NCBI GenBank assembly: GCA_024235895.1
Contig: JACKLM010000006.1
Location: 246,137-310,136, forward strand
Reading direction: 5' to 3'
Source of the DNA: Burkholderiaceae bacterium
Lineage (GTDB): Bacteria > Pseudomonadota > Gammaproteobacteria > Burkholderiales > Burkholderiaceae_C
Length of the DNA: 64,000 nt
Position 1 is the stretch's first letter. Each line of letters starts with the position of its first letter. Shown here piece by piece: positions 36,364 to 45,800 of this stretch. A program made the translations under genes and the position numbers. The notes under the pieces were generated by a model, which worked only from the letters and a program-made list of their open reading frames with translations, made no database searches and had not been told where the DNA came from.

Positions 36364-36503
36364 GGGGTGGCGGAAGGATCGGCTGCCGCGGCGCGGACCG
36401 GTGCGGCCGCGCATTGTCGGCCGAAGCCTGCAGGGTCAGGCGGCTGCGCGTGGCCGCCCGACGCGCGGCACCCGCGGCGGACCCGCGCCGAGGGCTGGCC
36501 GCT

Positions 36504-36911
36504 TCAGCGCAACAGCTCGACCGCGACCGGCAGCTTCGCACGGCCTGCCTTCGTCGCCAGGGCGCGGTCGAAGGTCGCGAAGCCGCTGGCACCACCGCTG
36601 CGGGCGACGTGCAGCGCGTCGGCGAAATCCATCCCGCCGGCACAGGCCTCGAGCGCCGTCAGCACGGCGTCGCGGTCCTCGATCGTGAGCTGCGGGATGC
36701 CGGCGAGCGCACGCAGACCGCGCACGATCTCGGCGCGCGGCAGGCCGTAGAAGCCGCGCAGCACCCATTCGAGCTCGAGCAGCACCGTGACCGTCACGAA
36801 GGCGCGCGTCGACAACGCTGCGATCGCCGCCGGGCGTTGTGCGGCGGCCTGCGCGTCGTCTGGATCGTCGACCAGCAAGCGCGCCAGGATGTTGGTGTCG
36901 AGCGATCTCAC
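36504..36911 (-). CDS. vapC: VapC-family PIN-domain toxin
   Basis: A 135-residue PIN-domain ribonuclease toxin. The acidic metal site is visible: D5 in SLDTNILARLL, Glu in VLLELEWVLRGFY, Asp in GMDFADALHVA and Asp in FATFDRALA. The start is a GTG at 36911 that overlaps the VapB stop by 4 bases (GTGA). The pair has an operator palindrome upstream of vapB. It looks intact. Confidence 0.92.
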   Translation of the reverse strand: MRSLDTNILARLLVDDPDDAQAAAQRPAAIAALSTRAFVTVTVLLELEWVLRGFYGLPRAEIVRGLRALAGIPQLTIEDRDAVLTALEACAGGMDFADALHVARSGGASGFATFDRALATKAGRAKLPVAVELLR

Positions 36912-37171
36912 CGCAGCCCCGCGGTGCCACGCGCGACGAGTGCCGCGGGGTCGAAGTCCTCCAGCCGCCGCGGCTTGCCGCGCGATGGCGCCTTCAGCAT
37001 TCCGGCGACGGCGGCGACATCCGTGCTCGGCACAGGACGCACGACGCGCAGTCTCAGCTCGCCCGCGCCCTCGACCAGTTCGACCCGCGCACCGGCGGCC
37101 AGCCCGAGCCGACGCCGGATCGCGGCAGGCAGCACGATCTGGCCCTTGGACGAAACCACGACGGTGGGCAT
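36908..37171 (-). CDS. vapB: VapB/AbrB-family antitoxin
   Basis: An 87-residue antitoxin with an N-terminal SpoVT/AbrB swapped-hairpin domain (VVVSSKGQIVLPAAIRRRLG, then LAAGARVELVEGAGELRLRV). The C-terminal arm (MLKAPSRGKPRRLEDFDPAA) should bind VapC. GGGA precedes the ATG at 37171. A perfect 17-bp inverted repeat lies 37 bases upstream. Confidence 0.92.
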   Translation of the reverse strand: MPTVVVSSKGQIVLPAAIRRRLGLAAGARVELVEGAGELRLRVVRPVPSTDVAAVAGMLKAPSRGKPRRLEDFDPAALVARGTAGLR

Positions 37172-37207
37172 GGCAGGATCTCCCATCGAGATCACGCAGC
37201 TTACCAT

Positions 37208-37224
37208 GACTTACCAGGTAAGTC
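37208..37224. promoter_or_regulatory. vapBC operator palindrome
   Basis: GACTTACC-A-GGTAAGTC is a perfect 8+1+8 inverted repeat, with an extra TTACC half-site at 37201-37205. It lies 37 bases upstream of vapB, the usual place for autorepression by the VapBC complex. Confidence 0.75.
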
Positions 37225-37280
37225 GTTGTAGGTGTGCGCCAGCGCGAAATCGCAGCAACCCGGCGTGCGCCGGTCCCGGC

Positions 37281-37679
37281 TCAGCGCAACGTGCCGTCCA
37301 CGTACACCCACCTCCCGTCGCGGCGCTCGAAGCGGCTCGTCTCGTGCAGCCGCTGCGCGCGCCCGCCGAGCTTGCTGCGGGCGACGAATTCGACCTCGGC
37401 GTGGTCGGCGTCGATCGTGCGCCGGCGGCGGACCTCGAGCCCCAGCCACTTCAGCCCCGGCGGGTCGGGGTCGATCGCGGCCGGGCGGGTCTCGGCGGCC
37501 CAGGTCGCGAGCAGGTAGCCGTGCAGCCCGCGCACGTAGGCGCTGTAGCGCGACCGCATCAGCGCCTCGGCATCGGGCGCGGGCTGCGGGCCCGCGTGCC
37601 AGCGGCCGCAGCAGCCGGCGTAGGGCAGGGCGCTGCCGCAGGGGCAGGGGTCGTCGAGGGTCGGCGTGGCCTCGGGCAT
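37281..37679 (-). CDS. YchJ family protein (UPF0225)
   Basis: A 132-residue protein of the YchJ family. It starts with a SEC-C-type zinc motif (DPCPCGSALPYAGCCGRWHA) and continues with the family signature MRSRYSAYVRGLHGYLLATW and VEFVARSKLGG, ending GRWVYVDGTLR. The Cys residues would bind zinc. The function is not known. It is a single gene, divergent from the esterase gene. Confidence 0.9.
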   Translation of the reverse strand: MPEATPTLDDPCPCGSALPYAGCCGRWHAGPQPAPDAEALMRSRYSAYVRGLHGYLLATWAAETRPAAIDPDPPGLKWLGLEVRRRRTIDADHAEVEFVARSKLGGRAQRLHETSRFERRDGRWVYVDGTLR

Positions 37680-37788
37680 GGTCGCGCATCATGCCCGAGG
37701 CTGTCGCCGGCGCGGCAGCCCGCGTGCGGCGCGCCAGCCCGGCATCGCACCGATACACTGCCCACGACACTCCCGACCGAGGCCCCCG

Positions 37789-38754
37789 ATGCTCGACCCG
37801 CAATCCCGTGCCCTGCTCGACCTGATGAGCGAGCGCGGCGTCCCGCCGATCCACACACTGTCGCCCGACGAGGGGCGGCGCATGTTCCTCGAGCGCCGCG
37901 GCTTTACCCAGCCCGTGCCGCCGCCCATCGGCAGCGTGCGCGATCTCGCCGCCCCCGGCCCGCACGGCCCGATCCCGCTGCGGCTGGTCCGCCCGGCCGG
38001 CGTGGCCGATGCCGTCGCGCTGCCGCTGCTGGTCTACTTCCACGGCGGCGGCTGGGTGATCGGCGACCTGGACACGCACGACGTCGCCTGCCGCACGCTG
38101 GCCGCCGGTGCCGGCATCGCGGTGCTCGCGGTCGACTACCGGCTCGCCCCCGAGCACCGCTTCCCGGCCGCGGTCGACGACTGCATCGCGGCGGTGCGCT
38201 TCGCGCGTGCCGAGGCCGCGGCGCTGGGTGCGGATGCGGCGCGCATCGCGGTCGGCGGCGACAGCGCCGGCGGCAACCTCGCCGCGGTCGCCTGCCTGGC
38301 GCTGCGCGACGCCGGCGAGCCGGTGCCCGCATTCCAGCTGCTGATCTACCCGGCCACCGACATGCGCGCCGTGGCGCCGTCGCACACCGCCAACGGCCAG
38401 GGCTACATGCTGACCGCCGACTCGATCGCCTACTACCGAGAGCACTACATGCCGGACGCCGCCGAGTGGGCCGACTGGCGCGCGTCGCCGCTGCTGGCCG
38501 CCGACCACGCGCACCTGCCGCCGGCGCTGGTGCTGACCGCCGGCTTCGACCCGCTGCGCGACGAGGGGCGGCAGTATGCGGACGCGTTGTCGGGCGCCGG
38601 CGTGGCGTGCCAGTACATCTGCTTCGAGCGCCAGATCCACGGTTTCGTCACCATGGGCCGCGTGATCGACGAGGCGAATACCGCGCTGGATCTCTGCGCG
38701 ACGGCGCTGCGGCGGGCGATCGGGCAGCCGGCGCGGCCTACCCCGGATCCGTGA
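37789..38754 (+). CDS. Alpha/beta hydrolase of the HSL (hormone-sensitive lipase) family
   Basis: A 321-residue esterase/lipase. The oxyanion motif HGGGWVIGD (near residue 85), the nucleophile motif GDSAGGN and the acid and His residues (TAGFDPLRDEGRQY, QIHGF) are all in place, so the catalytic triad is intact. No signal peptide is seen, so it should act on short-chain esters in the cytoplasm. A LexA box and imuA follow 20-45 bases downstream. Confidence 0.92.
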   Translation: MLDPQSRALLDLMSERGVPPIHTLSPDEGRRMFLERRGFTQPVPPPIGSVRDLAAPGPHGPIPLRLVRPAGVADAVALPLLVYFHGGGWVIGDLDTHDVACRTLAAGAGIAVLAVDYRLAPEHRFPAAVDDCIAAVRFARAEAAALGADAARIAVGGDSAGGNLAAVACLALRDAGEPVPAFQLLIYPATDMRAVAPSHTANGQGYMLTADSIAYYREHYMPDAAEWADWRASPLLAADHAHLPPALVLTAGFDPLRDEGRQYADALSGAGVACQYICFERQIHGFVTMGRVIDEANTALDLCATALRRAIGQPARPTPDP

Positions 38755-38774
38755 CGTGATCGACTTGCCTTGGA

Positions 38775-38794
38775 TACTGTATGAACGTACAGTA
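38775..38794. promoter_or_regulatory. LexA (SOS) box before imuA
   Basis: TACTGTATGAACGTACAGTA fits the LexA consensus TACTG-N10-CAGTA. It ends 6 bases before the imuA start, so LexA binding would block imuA-imuB transcription until DNA damage. The same core, inverted, lies before dnaE2. Confidence 0.9.
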
Positions 38795-38799
38795 TCCGG

Positions 38800-39786
38800 G
38801 TGGACGTTTCCCCCGTATCCGTCGCGGTTCCGGTGCATCCGGCGGCGCCGGCCCTGCCGCCCGCCGCGGCCGACCCCGTCGCGCTGCACCCCGCGCTGTG
38901 GCGCGCGAGCCAGCTCGGCCGCCCCGGCCGCGAGATCGCCTGGGCCACCGGCTTCGCCGCGCTGGATGCCATGCTGCCCGGCGGCGGCTGGCCCGCCGGC
39001 GCGCTGACCGAGCTGCTGCTGCCGCACCCCGGCGTCGGCGAATGGCGGTTGCTCGCCCCCGTGCTGGCGGCGGTGCAGCGCGGTGGTTCGGGGCGCGGCA
39101 CGGAGTGTCCCGCGGGTGGCACGGCACGCCGCGCAGCGGGTCGCGGCGTGGGTGCGGCATCGGGTGCGGCATCGGGGACAGCATCGGGGACAGCATCGGG
39201 TGCAGCATCGGGGGCAACATCGGGCGCGGCATCCACCGGCGACGGCGTCGCGCGCCCGGTGATGCTGTTCGGCCCGCCCGGCCGCCCCTGCGCCTGGACG
39301 CTGCCTGCGCTCGGGCTCGACCTGGGGCGGCTCGTCATCGTCCAGGGGCGCGGCCAGCCACGCGGCCGCGGCGTGCGGGTCGCGCTGCCGCTGGCGGCGC
39401 AGGACCTGCTGTGGGCGCTGGAGCAGGCGCTGGCCAGCGGCCAGGTCGGCGCCGCGCTGGCCTGGCTGCCGCCGCGGCTGCCGGCCGACGCGCTGCGCCG
39501 GCTGCAGCTGGCGGCGCAGTCGCACCCGGGGCCGGTCTTCCTGTTTCGCGAGGTCGAGGCCCGCAGCAGGCCCAGCGCCGCGCCGCTGCGCCTGCAACTG
39601 GCCCCCGGTGCGCCGGACGAGCTGCTGCTGCGCATCGTCAAGCGCCGCGGCCCGCCGCTGGACACCCTGCTGGCGCTGGCCTTGCCGCCGGTGCTGTCGG
39701 CGCTGACGCGCGCGCGGGCGCTGGCCCAGGCACCGGCAGGGCTGCGCGCCGCGCCAGGTGCGCAGCCGGCGCCGGCGGCGGCTTGA
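38800..39786 (+). CDS. imuA: ImuA, SOS translesion-synthesis accessory protein
   Basis: A 328-residue RecA-like protein that works with ImuB and DnaE2 in damage-induced mutagenesis. Family stretches are LHPALWRASQLGRPGREIAW, GFAALDAMLPGGGWPAGALT and ELLLPHPGVGEWRLL, and the C-terminal core has LFGPPGRPCAWTLPALGLDL and AAQDLLWALEQALASGQVGA. An insertion of GAAS/GTAS tetrapeptide repeats (about residues 118-145) comes from a 12-bp DNA repeat. The start is a GTG with no Shine-Dalgarno, only 6 bases past the LexA box, so it may be leaderless or start later. Confidence 0.88.
   Translation: MDVSPVSVAVPVHPAAPALPPAAADPVALHPALWRASQLGRPGREIAWATGFAALDAMLPGGGWPAGALTELLLPHPGVGEWRLLAPVLAAVQRGGSGRGTECPAGGTARRAAGRGVGAASGAASGTASGTASGAASGATSGAASTGDGVARPVMLFGPPGRPCAWTLPALGLDLGRLVIVQGRGQPRGRGVRVALPLAAQDLLWALEQALASGQVGAALAWLPPRLPADALRRLQLAAQSHPGPVFLFREVEARSRPSAAPLRLQLAPGAPDELLLRIVKRRGPPLDTLLALALPPVLSALTRARALAQAPAGLRAAPGAQPAPAAA
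39153..39234 (+). repeat. 12-bp tandem repeat inside imuA
   Basis: Six units of NNCNNCATCGGG (two TGCGGCATCGGG, two GACAGCATCGGG, one TGCAGCATCGGG, one GGCAACATCGGG) and a partial seventh lie head to tail. Each adds four residues, so copy-number changes would keep the frame. They insert a flexible Gly/Ala/Ser/Thr linker. Confidence 0.9.
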
Positions 39787-39843
39787 GCACGGCCGCCCGT
39801 CACCGCGCGGCAGCGCCCCAGCCCGAACCACCGACGTGCCCCG

Positions 39844-41460
39844 ATGCTCTGGCTCGCGCTGCACCTGCCGCGGCTGTCGCTGGAGGCGCTGGCCGCCACG
39901 CTGCCGGCCGACGCCGCCGGTGTGCCGCTGGCGCTGCTGGCGCAGCACCGCATCACGGCCGTCGATGCCGCCGCGGCGGCCTGCGGCGTGCGCCCGGGGT
40001 TGAAGCGCGCCACCGCGCTCGCGCTGGCGCCCGCGCTGCGCCTGGGCCAGGCCGACCCGGCGCGCGACGCGCAGGCGTTGCAGGCGGTGCTGCACACGGC
40101 GCTGGGCTTCACCCCGATGGCCTGCCTCGACGCCCCGCACGCCACCGTGCTGCTCGAGGTGCAGCCTTGCCTGCGCCTGTTCGGCGGTGCGGCACGGCTG
40201 CGCGCGCGGCTGCACGACGCGCTGGCGCCGCTGGGGCACCGGCTGCAATGGGCCGCCGCACCGACCGCCGCCGGCGCCGCGCTGCTGGCGCGCTGGGGCG
40301 GCGCCAGCCACGGTGATCTGGCCTGCGGTGCGCACGCCACCGAACTGCCCGCGCTGCAGGCGTTGCTGGACGAGGCCCCGGTCTGGCTGCTCGGCCCCGG
40401 GCGCGAGCACTGGGAGGCGCTGCAGGGCATGGGGTTGCAGCGGATCTCGCAACTGCGCGCGCTGCCGCGCAGTGCGCTGGCGCGGCGCTTCGGGCCGGCG
40501 CTGCTGGACGAGATCGACCGCGCGCGCGGCGAGCGGGCCGACCCGCGCGAGCCGGCCATGCTGCCGGAGGTCTTCGACGCCCGGCTCGAGCTGCACGCCC
40601 GCGCCGACAGCGCCGAGCAGCTGCTGCACGGCGCCGCGGTGCTGCTGGCGCGGCTGGTGGCCTGGGCGCGGGCGCGGCACGCGCGCATCGCCGCCTTCGC
40701 GCTGCAGATGGCGCACGAACGCCACCGGCGCCGCGCCGATGCCGGCGACGCCGGCGCCGCGGGGGAGCTGCCGGCGCGCACGACGCTGCGCGTCGAGCTG
40801 GCCGAGCCGGCCGCCGACGCCGCGCACCTGCATGCCTTGCTGAAGGAGCGGCTGGCGCGCCTCGTGCTGCCGGCGCCGACGCTGGACCTGCGGCTGCACT
40901 GCCGCGACTGGGTGCGGGCGCCGGCGCCCAACGGCGAACTCTTCCCGACCGCCGGCAGCGCGCACGAGGGCCTGGCGCGGCTGCTGGAGCGGCTGCGCGC
41001 GCGCCTGGGCGACGACGGCGTGCAGGCGTTGCAGCCGGTGGCCGACCACCGGCCCGAGCATGCCAGCCGCACCGTGCCGCTGGCCGCGCTGCGCAGAGCG
41101 GCGCGCGGCCTTGCACCCGGCTGGGCGGCCGGGCCCGCGCCGCTGCCGCTGCACCGACCGGCCTGGCTGCTGCCCGAGCCGCTGCCGCTGCCGTCGGGCG
41201 CGCGCGGCCAGGGGCCGCTGTGGGAGGGCCGGCCGCTGCAACTGCTGGCCGGCCCCGAGCGCATCGAGGCCGGCTGGTGGGACGACGGCGGCGGCACCGC
41301 GACCTCGGGCCTGGCAGCGCGCGACTATTTCATCGCCCGCGCCGCCGACGGCGCGCTGGTGTGGATCTACCGCGCGCGGCTGCCGCTGCGCCCGGATGCA
41401 GCCGACGGCCTGCGGGCGGCCGACGGCGCCGGCTGGTTCCTGCAGGGGCGCTTCGGCTGA
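39844..41460 (+). CDS. imuB: ImuB, catalytically inactive Y-family polymerase homologue
   Basis: A 538-residue DinB-like protein. The start MLWLALHLPRLSLEALA and the fingers/palm pattern (GVRPGLKRATALALAPALRL, LLEVQPCLRLFGG) are ImuB-type. The Y-family catalytic Asp/Glu residues are replaced (LEVQPCL, no DxD), as in known ImuB proteins that serve as scaffolds for the sliding clamp and DnaE2. The C-terminal 130 residues include RDYFIARAADGALVWIYRAR typical of the family. It lies 57 bases after imuA. Confidence 0.92.
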   Translation: MLWLALHLPRLSLEALAATLPADAAGVPLALLAQHRITAVDAAAAACGVRPGLKRATALALAPALRLGQADPARDAQALQAVLHTALGFTPMACLDAPHATVLLEVQPCLRLFGGAARLRARLHDALAPLGHRLQWAAAPTAAGAALLARWGGASHGDLACGAHATELPALQALLDEAPVWLLGPGREHWEALQGMGLQRISQLRALPRSALARRFGPALLDEIDRARGERADPREPAMLPEVFDARLELHARADSAEQLLHGAAVLLARLVAWARARHARIAAFALQMAHERHRRRADAGDAGAAGELPARTTLRVELAEPAADAAHLHALLKERLARLVLPAPTLDLRLHCRDWVRAPAPNGELFPTAGSAHEGLARLLERLRARLGDDGVQALQPVADHRPEHASRTVPLAALRRAARGLAPGWAAGPAPLPLHRPAWLLPEPLPLPSGARGQGPLWEGRPLQLLAGPERIEAGWWDDGGGTATSGLAARDYFIARAADGALVWIYRARLPLRPDAADGLRAADGAGWFLQGRFG

Positions 41461-41507
41461 TCGCGGTGCCGCGCCGCCACGCCGCCACACCGTAAAGTCA
41501 CGGCTCG

Positions 41508-41927
41508 ATGCGACAAGCCCGCAGCACGCTCGAGATCCGCACTCCCGGCCGCGGCCTGACCGAGCTGACGCCGCAGGTCGCGCGCTGGGTCGCCGCCAGC
41601 GGCATCGGCGACGGGCTGCTGACCGTCTTCGTGCGCCACACCTCGGCCAGCCTGCTGATCCAGGAAAACGCCGACCCGACGGTGCAGGCCGACCTCGAGC
41701 GCTTCCTCGCCCGCCTCGTTCCCGACGGCGACGCGCTGTTCGAGCACCGCAGCGAGGGCGCGGACGACATGCCGGCGCATGTGCGCAGCGCGCTGACGGC
41801 CACGCAGCTGTCGATCCCGGTGGCCGACGGGCGGCCGATGCTCGGCACCTGGCAGGGGATCTACCTGTACGAGCACCGCCGCCGCGGCCATTTGCGCGAG
41901 GTGGTGCTGCACCTGCTGGGGGACTGA
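41508..41927 (+). CDS. yjbQ: YjbQ family protein (UPF0047, secondary thiamine-phosphate synthase)
   Basis: A 139-residue protein of the YjbQ/UPF0047 family, members of which can replace thiamine-phosphate synthase weakly. The conserved metal-site motifs are all seen: VRHTSASLLIQENADPTVQA, the central HRSEGADDMPAHVRSALT and the final GTWQGIYLYEHRRRGHLREV. It lies between imuB and dnaE2 but has no obvious SOS role. The start at 41508 fits the family length. Confidence 0.93.
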   Translation: MRQARSTLEIRTPGRGLTELTPQVARWVAASGIGDGLLTVFVRHTSASLLIQENADPTVQADLERFLARLVPDGDALFEHRSEGADDMPAHVRSALTATQLSIPVADGRPMLGTWQGIYLYEHRRRGHLREVVLHLLGD

Positions 41928-42023
41928 CGCCGCGGCGTGCTCCGACGGGCCAGCGGCTCGCTGCGCGTTCCCGGCGAACCCCGTGAACCCACAAGCCTCG
42001 GCGGACGCCCGGGACCCCAAACG

Positions 42024-42539
42024 CTATCCGTGCGTCCCCGGGCCCGAATCGTCACGGGCGCCGTGGGTCCCCGGAACAGGGAGGACACGAAGCGTCGCCT
42101 CCAGGATCGACCGCTCCTCGGGATCGGGCAGCGCCGCGACCCGTTCGACGGCCTTGCGGTAGTGCGCCTGGTGCGCCGGCGAATCCTGCCTGGCGGCTGC
42201 CACGCCGGCGGCGACCGCATGCGCCAAGGCCTTCTCCCAGGGCTCGGCCGAGTCGGCGAAGAACACGGGCTCGGACTTCGCGAAGTAGTGCGACGCCGGG
42301 CCGGGCAAGCCGAGCCGCGCATAGACATGCGCGACGAGCTGGGCCGCGTGCGCCTTGTTGTTCCGGTCGCCGACGATGTTCCAGAAGTACATGGCCGCGT
42401 GCGCGGCATGCAGCATCTCTTCGTCTTCCTCGGGCGTCCGACCCGGATTTTCCGTGAGCGACCAGGCGCGATTGTTCGCCTGGCTCGCCAGCCTGCGCTG
42501 CCACGCAGCGACCTCCTCCGGTTTCGGGCTCTCGGGCAT
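42024..42539 (-). CDS. Hypothetical protein
   Basis: A 171-residue soluble, helical protein. Conserved-looking stretches include AAWQRRLASQANNRAWSLTE, AAMYFWNIVGDRNNKAHAAQ and HVYARLGLPGPASHYFAKSE; the pattern of paired helices resembles a TPR-like fold, but I recognise no family. GGAG precedes the ATG at 42539. It is antiparallel to its SOS neighbours, with the dnaE2 LexA box on its upstream side, so it could share that box. Function unknown. Confidence 0.7.
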   Translation of the reverse strand: MPESPKPEEVAAWQRRLASQANNRAWSLTENPGRTPEEDEEMLHAAHAAMYFWNIVGDRNNKAHAAQLVAHVYARLGLPGPASHYFAKSEPVFFADSAEPWEKALAHAVAAGVAAARQDSPAHQAHYRKAVERVAALPDPEERSILEATLRVLPVPGTHGARDDSGPGTHG

Positions 42540-42797
42540 GAAGGACTCCGTCGTTGCGGCTGTACGGCGCGGTACGCATGGCGTCTGCGCGGGGCGCTGC
42601 CTGGGCTGCAGTGCCGCCACCGAAGCCGGCCACGCCGGATCGGACCCTGTCGAACCGAAACGCCGTGCGGCCGGTGCGATGGGCAGTGTAGGTTCCGGCG
42701 CGGCCAGCGGGCAATGGGGCGGCAACGGGTCGGCTGGTGCCAGCTTGCCCGCGACCTGTGCCGCGCCGGTTCAGCCGCCGGATCCAGGCCGATACGA

Positions 42798-42817
42798 GAC
42801 TGTACGTTCATACAGTA
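42798..42817. promoter_or_regulatory. LexA (SOS) box before dnaE2
   Basis: GACTGTACGTTCATACAGTA, on the opposite strand TACTGTATGAACGTACAGTC, shares its whole 18-bp core with the imuA box. It lies 30 bases before the dnaE2 ATG in an otherwise featureless 308-base gap between divergent genes. Confidence 0.88.
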
Positions 42818-42847
42818 TCCTGTCTGCCCCTTCGCGCCCACTCCGCC

Positions 42848-45800
42848 ATGCTCCCCGGCTACGCCGAGCTGCACTGCCGCAGCAACTTCAGCTTTCTGCG
42901 CGGCGCCTCGCACCCCGAGGAGTTGGTCGGGCGCGCGCATGCGCTGGGGTATGCGGCGCTGGCGATCACCGACGAGTGCTCGCTGGCCGGCGTCGTGCGC
43001 GCGCATGTGCAGGCCCGGGAGCTGGGGCTGCCGCTGATCGTCGGCGCCGAGATGACGCTGTGGCGAAGCGCCGAGGACGCCGCCGCGGCGGGCTTCGCGG
43101 GGGCCGCGGCCGGGTCGTCGGTCGCAGCCGGCGCCGCCGCCACGTCCGCCGCCACCGCCTTCGCCGTCACCCCCGCGGCCGCCGGCTTCGACGCCCTGGC
43201 GCGCGGCCTGCCGCCAGCCCCGGGCACCCCGGTGCCGATGCAGCTCGTGCTGCTGGCGATGTCGCGGCGCGGCTACGGCAACCTGGCGCAGTGGATCACG
43301 GTGGCGCGCCGGCGCGCGCCCAAGGGCGCCTACCTGGCGCTGCGGGCCGACCTGGAGGGCAAGGTACCCGCCGCGCCGACGCTGGCCGGCCTGCCCGACT
43401 GCCTCGCGCTGCTGCTGGCGTCGACCGCGCTGGCGGCGCCGCAGCCGTTCGAGGCCTTGTTCGCGCAGGCGCTGTGGCTGCGCACCTGGTTCGGCGATCG
43501 CGCCGCGATCGCGCTGCCGCGGCTGCACCATGCGCACGACGGCGTGCTGGTCGACCTGGCCCAGCGCGTGGCCGCGCTCACCGGGCTGCCGATCGCCGCC
43601 GTCGGCAGCGCGCTGATGCATGCCCGGTCGCGCAAGCCCTTGCAGGATGTGCTGGCCGCGACCCGTCTGCGCACGACGGTCGCCGCCGCCGGGCTGGCGC
43701 TCGAGCCCAACGCCGAGGCGCACCTGCGCCCGCGCGCGCGGCTGGGCTCGCTGTGCCGGCCGGAGTGGCTGGCCGCCACCTTGCAGCTCGCCGGCCGCTG
43801 CGCGTTCTCGCTCGACGAGCTGCGCTACGAATACCCGCGCGAGATCGTCCCCGACGGCCACGATCCCACCACCTGGCTGCGCCAGCTCACCGAGGAGGGC
43901 GCGCGGCGCCGCTTCCCGGCCGGCGTGCCGCCGGCGGTGCGGGCGACGATCGAGCACGAACTGGCGCTGATCGCGCAGCTGCGCTACGAGCCCTACTTCC
44001 TGACCGTGGCCGAGCTGGTGCAGTGGGCGCGCGCGCAAGGCATCCTGTGCCAGGGGCGCGGCAGCGCGGCCAATTCGGCGGTGTGCTACTGCCTGGGCGT
44101 GACCGAGGTCGACCCGGCGCGCACGAGCCTGCTGTTCGAGCGCTTTATCAGCGCCGAGCGCGGCGAGCCGCCGGATATCGATATCGACTTCGAGCACCAG
44201 CGGCGCGAGGAGGTGATCCAGCATGTCTACCGCAAGTACGGCCGGCACCGCGCGGCGCTGACGGGGGTGGTCATCAGCTACCGGCCGCGCAGCGCGCTGC
44301 GCGACGTCGGCCGCGCACTAGGCATCGACCTGGACCGCATCGACGCCGTCAGCAAGTCGCAGCACTGGTTCGATGGTCGAAAGATCACCCCCGAGCGGCT
44401 GCGCGAGAACGGCTTCGACCCCGACGCGCCGGTCTGCCGGCTGTGGGCCGAGCTGACCGGCATGCTGGTCGGCTTCCCGCGCCACCTGAGCCAGCACCCG
44501 GGCGGCTTCGTCATCGCGCGCGACCAGCTCGCGCAGCTGGTGCCGGTGGAGAACGCCGCGATGGAGGGCCGCAGCGTCATCCAGTGGGACAAGGACGACC
44601 TGGACGCGCTCGGGCTGCTCAAGGTCGACCTGCTCGCGCTGGGCATGCTCAGCGCGATCCGGCGCGCGCTGGGGCTGGTCGGCGCCAAGCTCGGCCGCGA
44701 GTTCCGCATGCAGGACGTGCCGCCCGAGGACCCGGCCAGCTACGCGATGCTGTGCCGCGGCGACAGCGTCGGCGTCTTCCAGGTCGAGAGCCGCGCGCAG
44801 ATGAGCATGCTGCCGCGGCTGCAGCCGCGCTGCTTCTACGACCTGGTGATCGAGGTCGCGATCGTGCGCCCGGGGCCGATCCAGGGCGGCATGGTGCACC
44901 CCTACCTGCGCCGGCGCAGTGGCGAGGAGCCGGTCAGCTACCCCAGCGACGAAGTCGAGCAGGCGCTGCAGCGCACGCTGGGGGTGCCGATCTTCCAGGA
45001 GCAGGTGATGCAGCTCGCGATCCTGGCAGCCGACTTCACGCCCGGCGAGGCCGACCAGCTGCGCCGCGCGATGGCGGCCTGGAAGCGCAAGGGCGGGCTG
45101 GGCCCGTTCCACGAGCGGCTGGTCGGGCGCATGGTCGCCAAGGGCTACGCGCGCGACTACGCCGAGGCGATCTTCCGCCAGATCGAGGGCTTCGGCGAAT
45201 ACGGCTTCCCGGAGAGCCACGCGGCGAGCTTCGCGCTGCTGGTCTACGTCAGCGCCTGGCTCAAGTGCCACCACCCGGACGCCTTCCTCGCGGCGCTGCT
45301 GAACAGCCAGCCGATGGGCTTCTACGCCCCGGCGCAGCTCGTGCGCGACGCGCGCGCGCACGGCGTGACGCTGCGTCCGGTGGACGTGACGCTGAGCGGG
45401 TGGGAGACGGCGCTGGAGGCGGGGGGCGGTGCCGCCGCGGCATCCGGCCTGCGCCCGGTGCGGCTGGGCCTGAACCGCGTCGCCGGTCTGGCCGAGGATG
45501 CCGCCGAGCGCATCGTCGCCGCGCGCGGCGAGCGTCCGTTCGACAGCGCGGAGGACCTGGCGCGCCGCGCGCGGCTGGACGCATACGCGCTGCAACTGCT
45601 GGCGCGTGCCGGCGCGCTGCGCGCGCTGGCCGGCCACCGCCATGCTGCCGCGTGGGCGGTGGCCGGCGTCGACACCCGCGCCACGCCGCTGCTGGCGCGA
45701 ACCCGCACGCACGAGCCCGCGGCCACGCTGGCCGCCCCCGGCGTGGCCGCCGAGACGCTGGCCGACTACCGCGCCACCGGGCTGACGCTGGGGACGCACC

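Noticed and set aside
38781..38799. ATG at 38781 as the imuA start
   Set aside because: It lies inside the LexA box and is in a different frame from ImuA; the GTG at 38800 gives the ImuA frame.
39153..39234. The 12-bp repeat as a CRISPR array
   Set aside because: There are no spacers; units are contiguous, in frame and encode a tetrapeptide linker within imuA.
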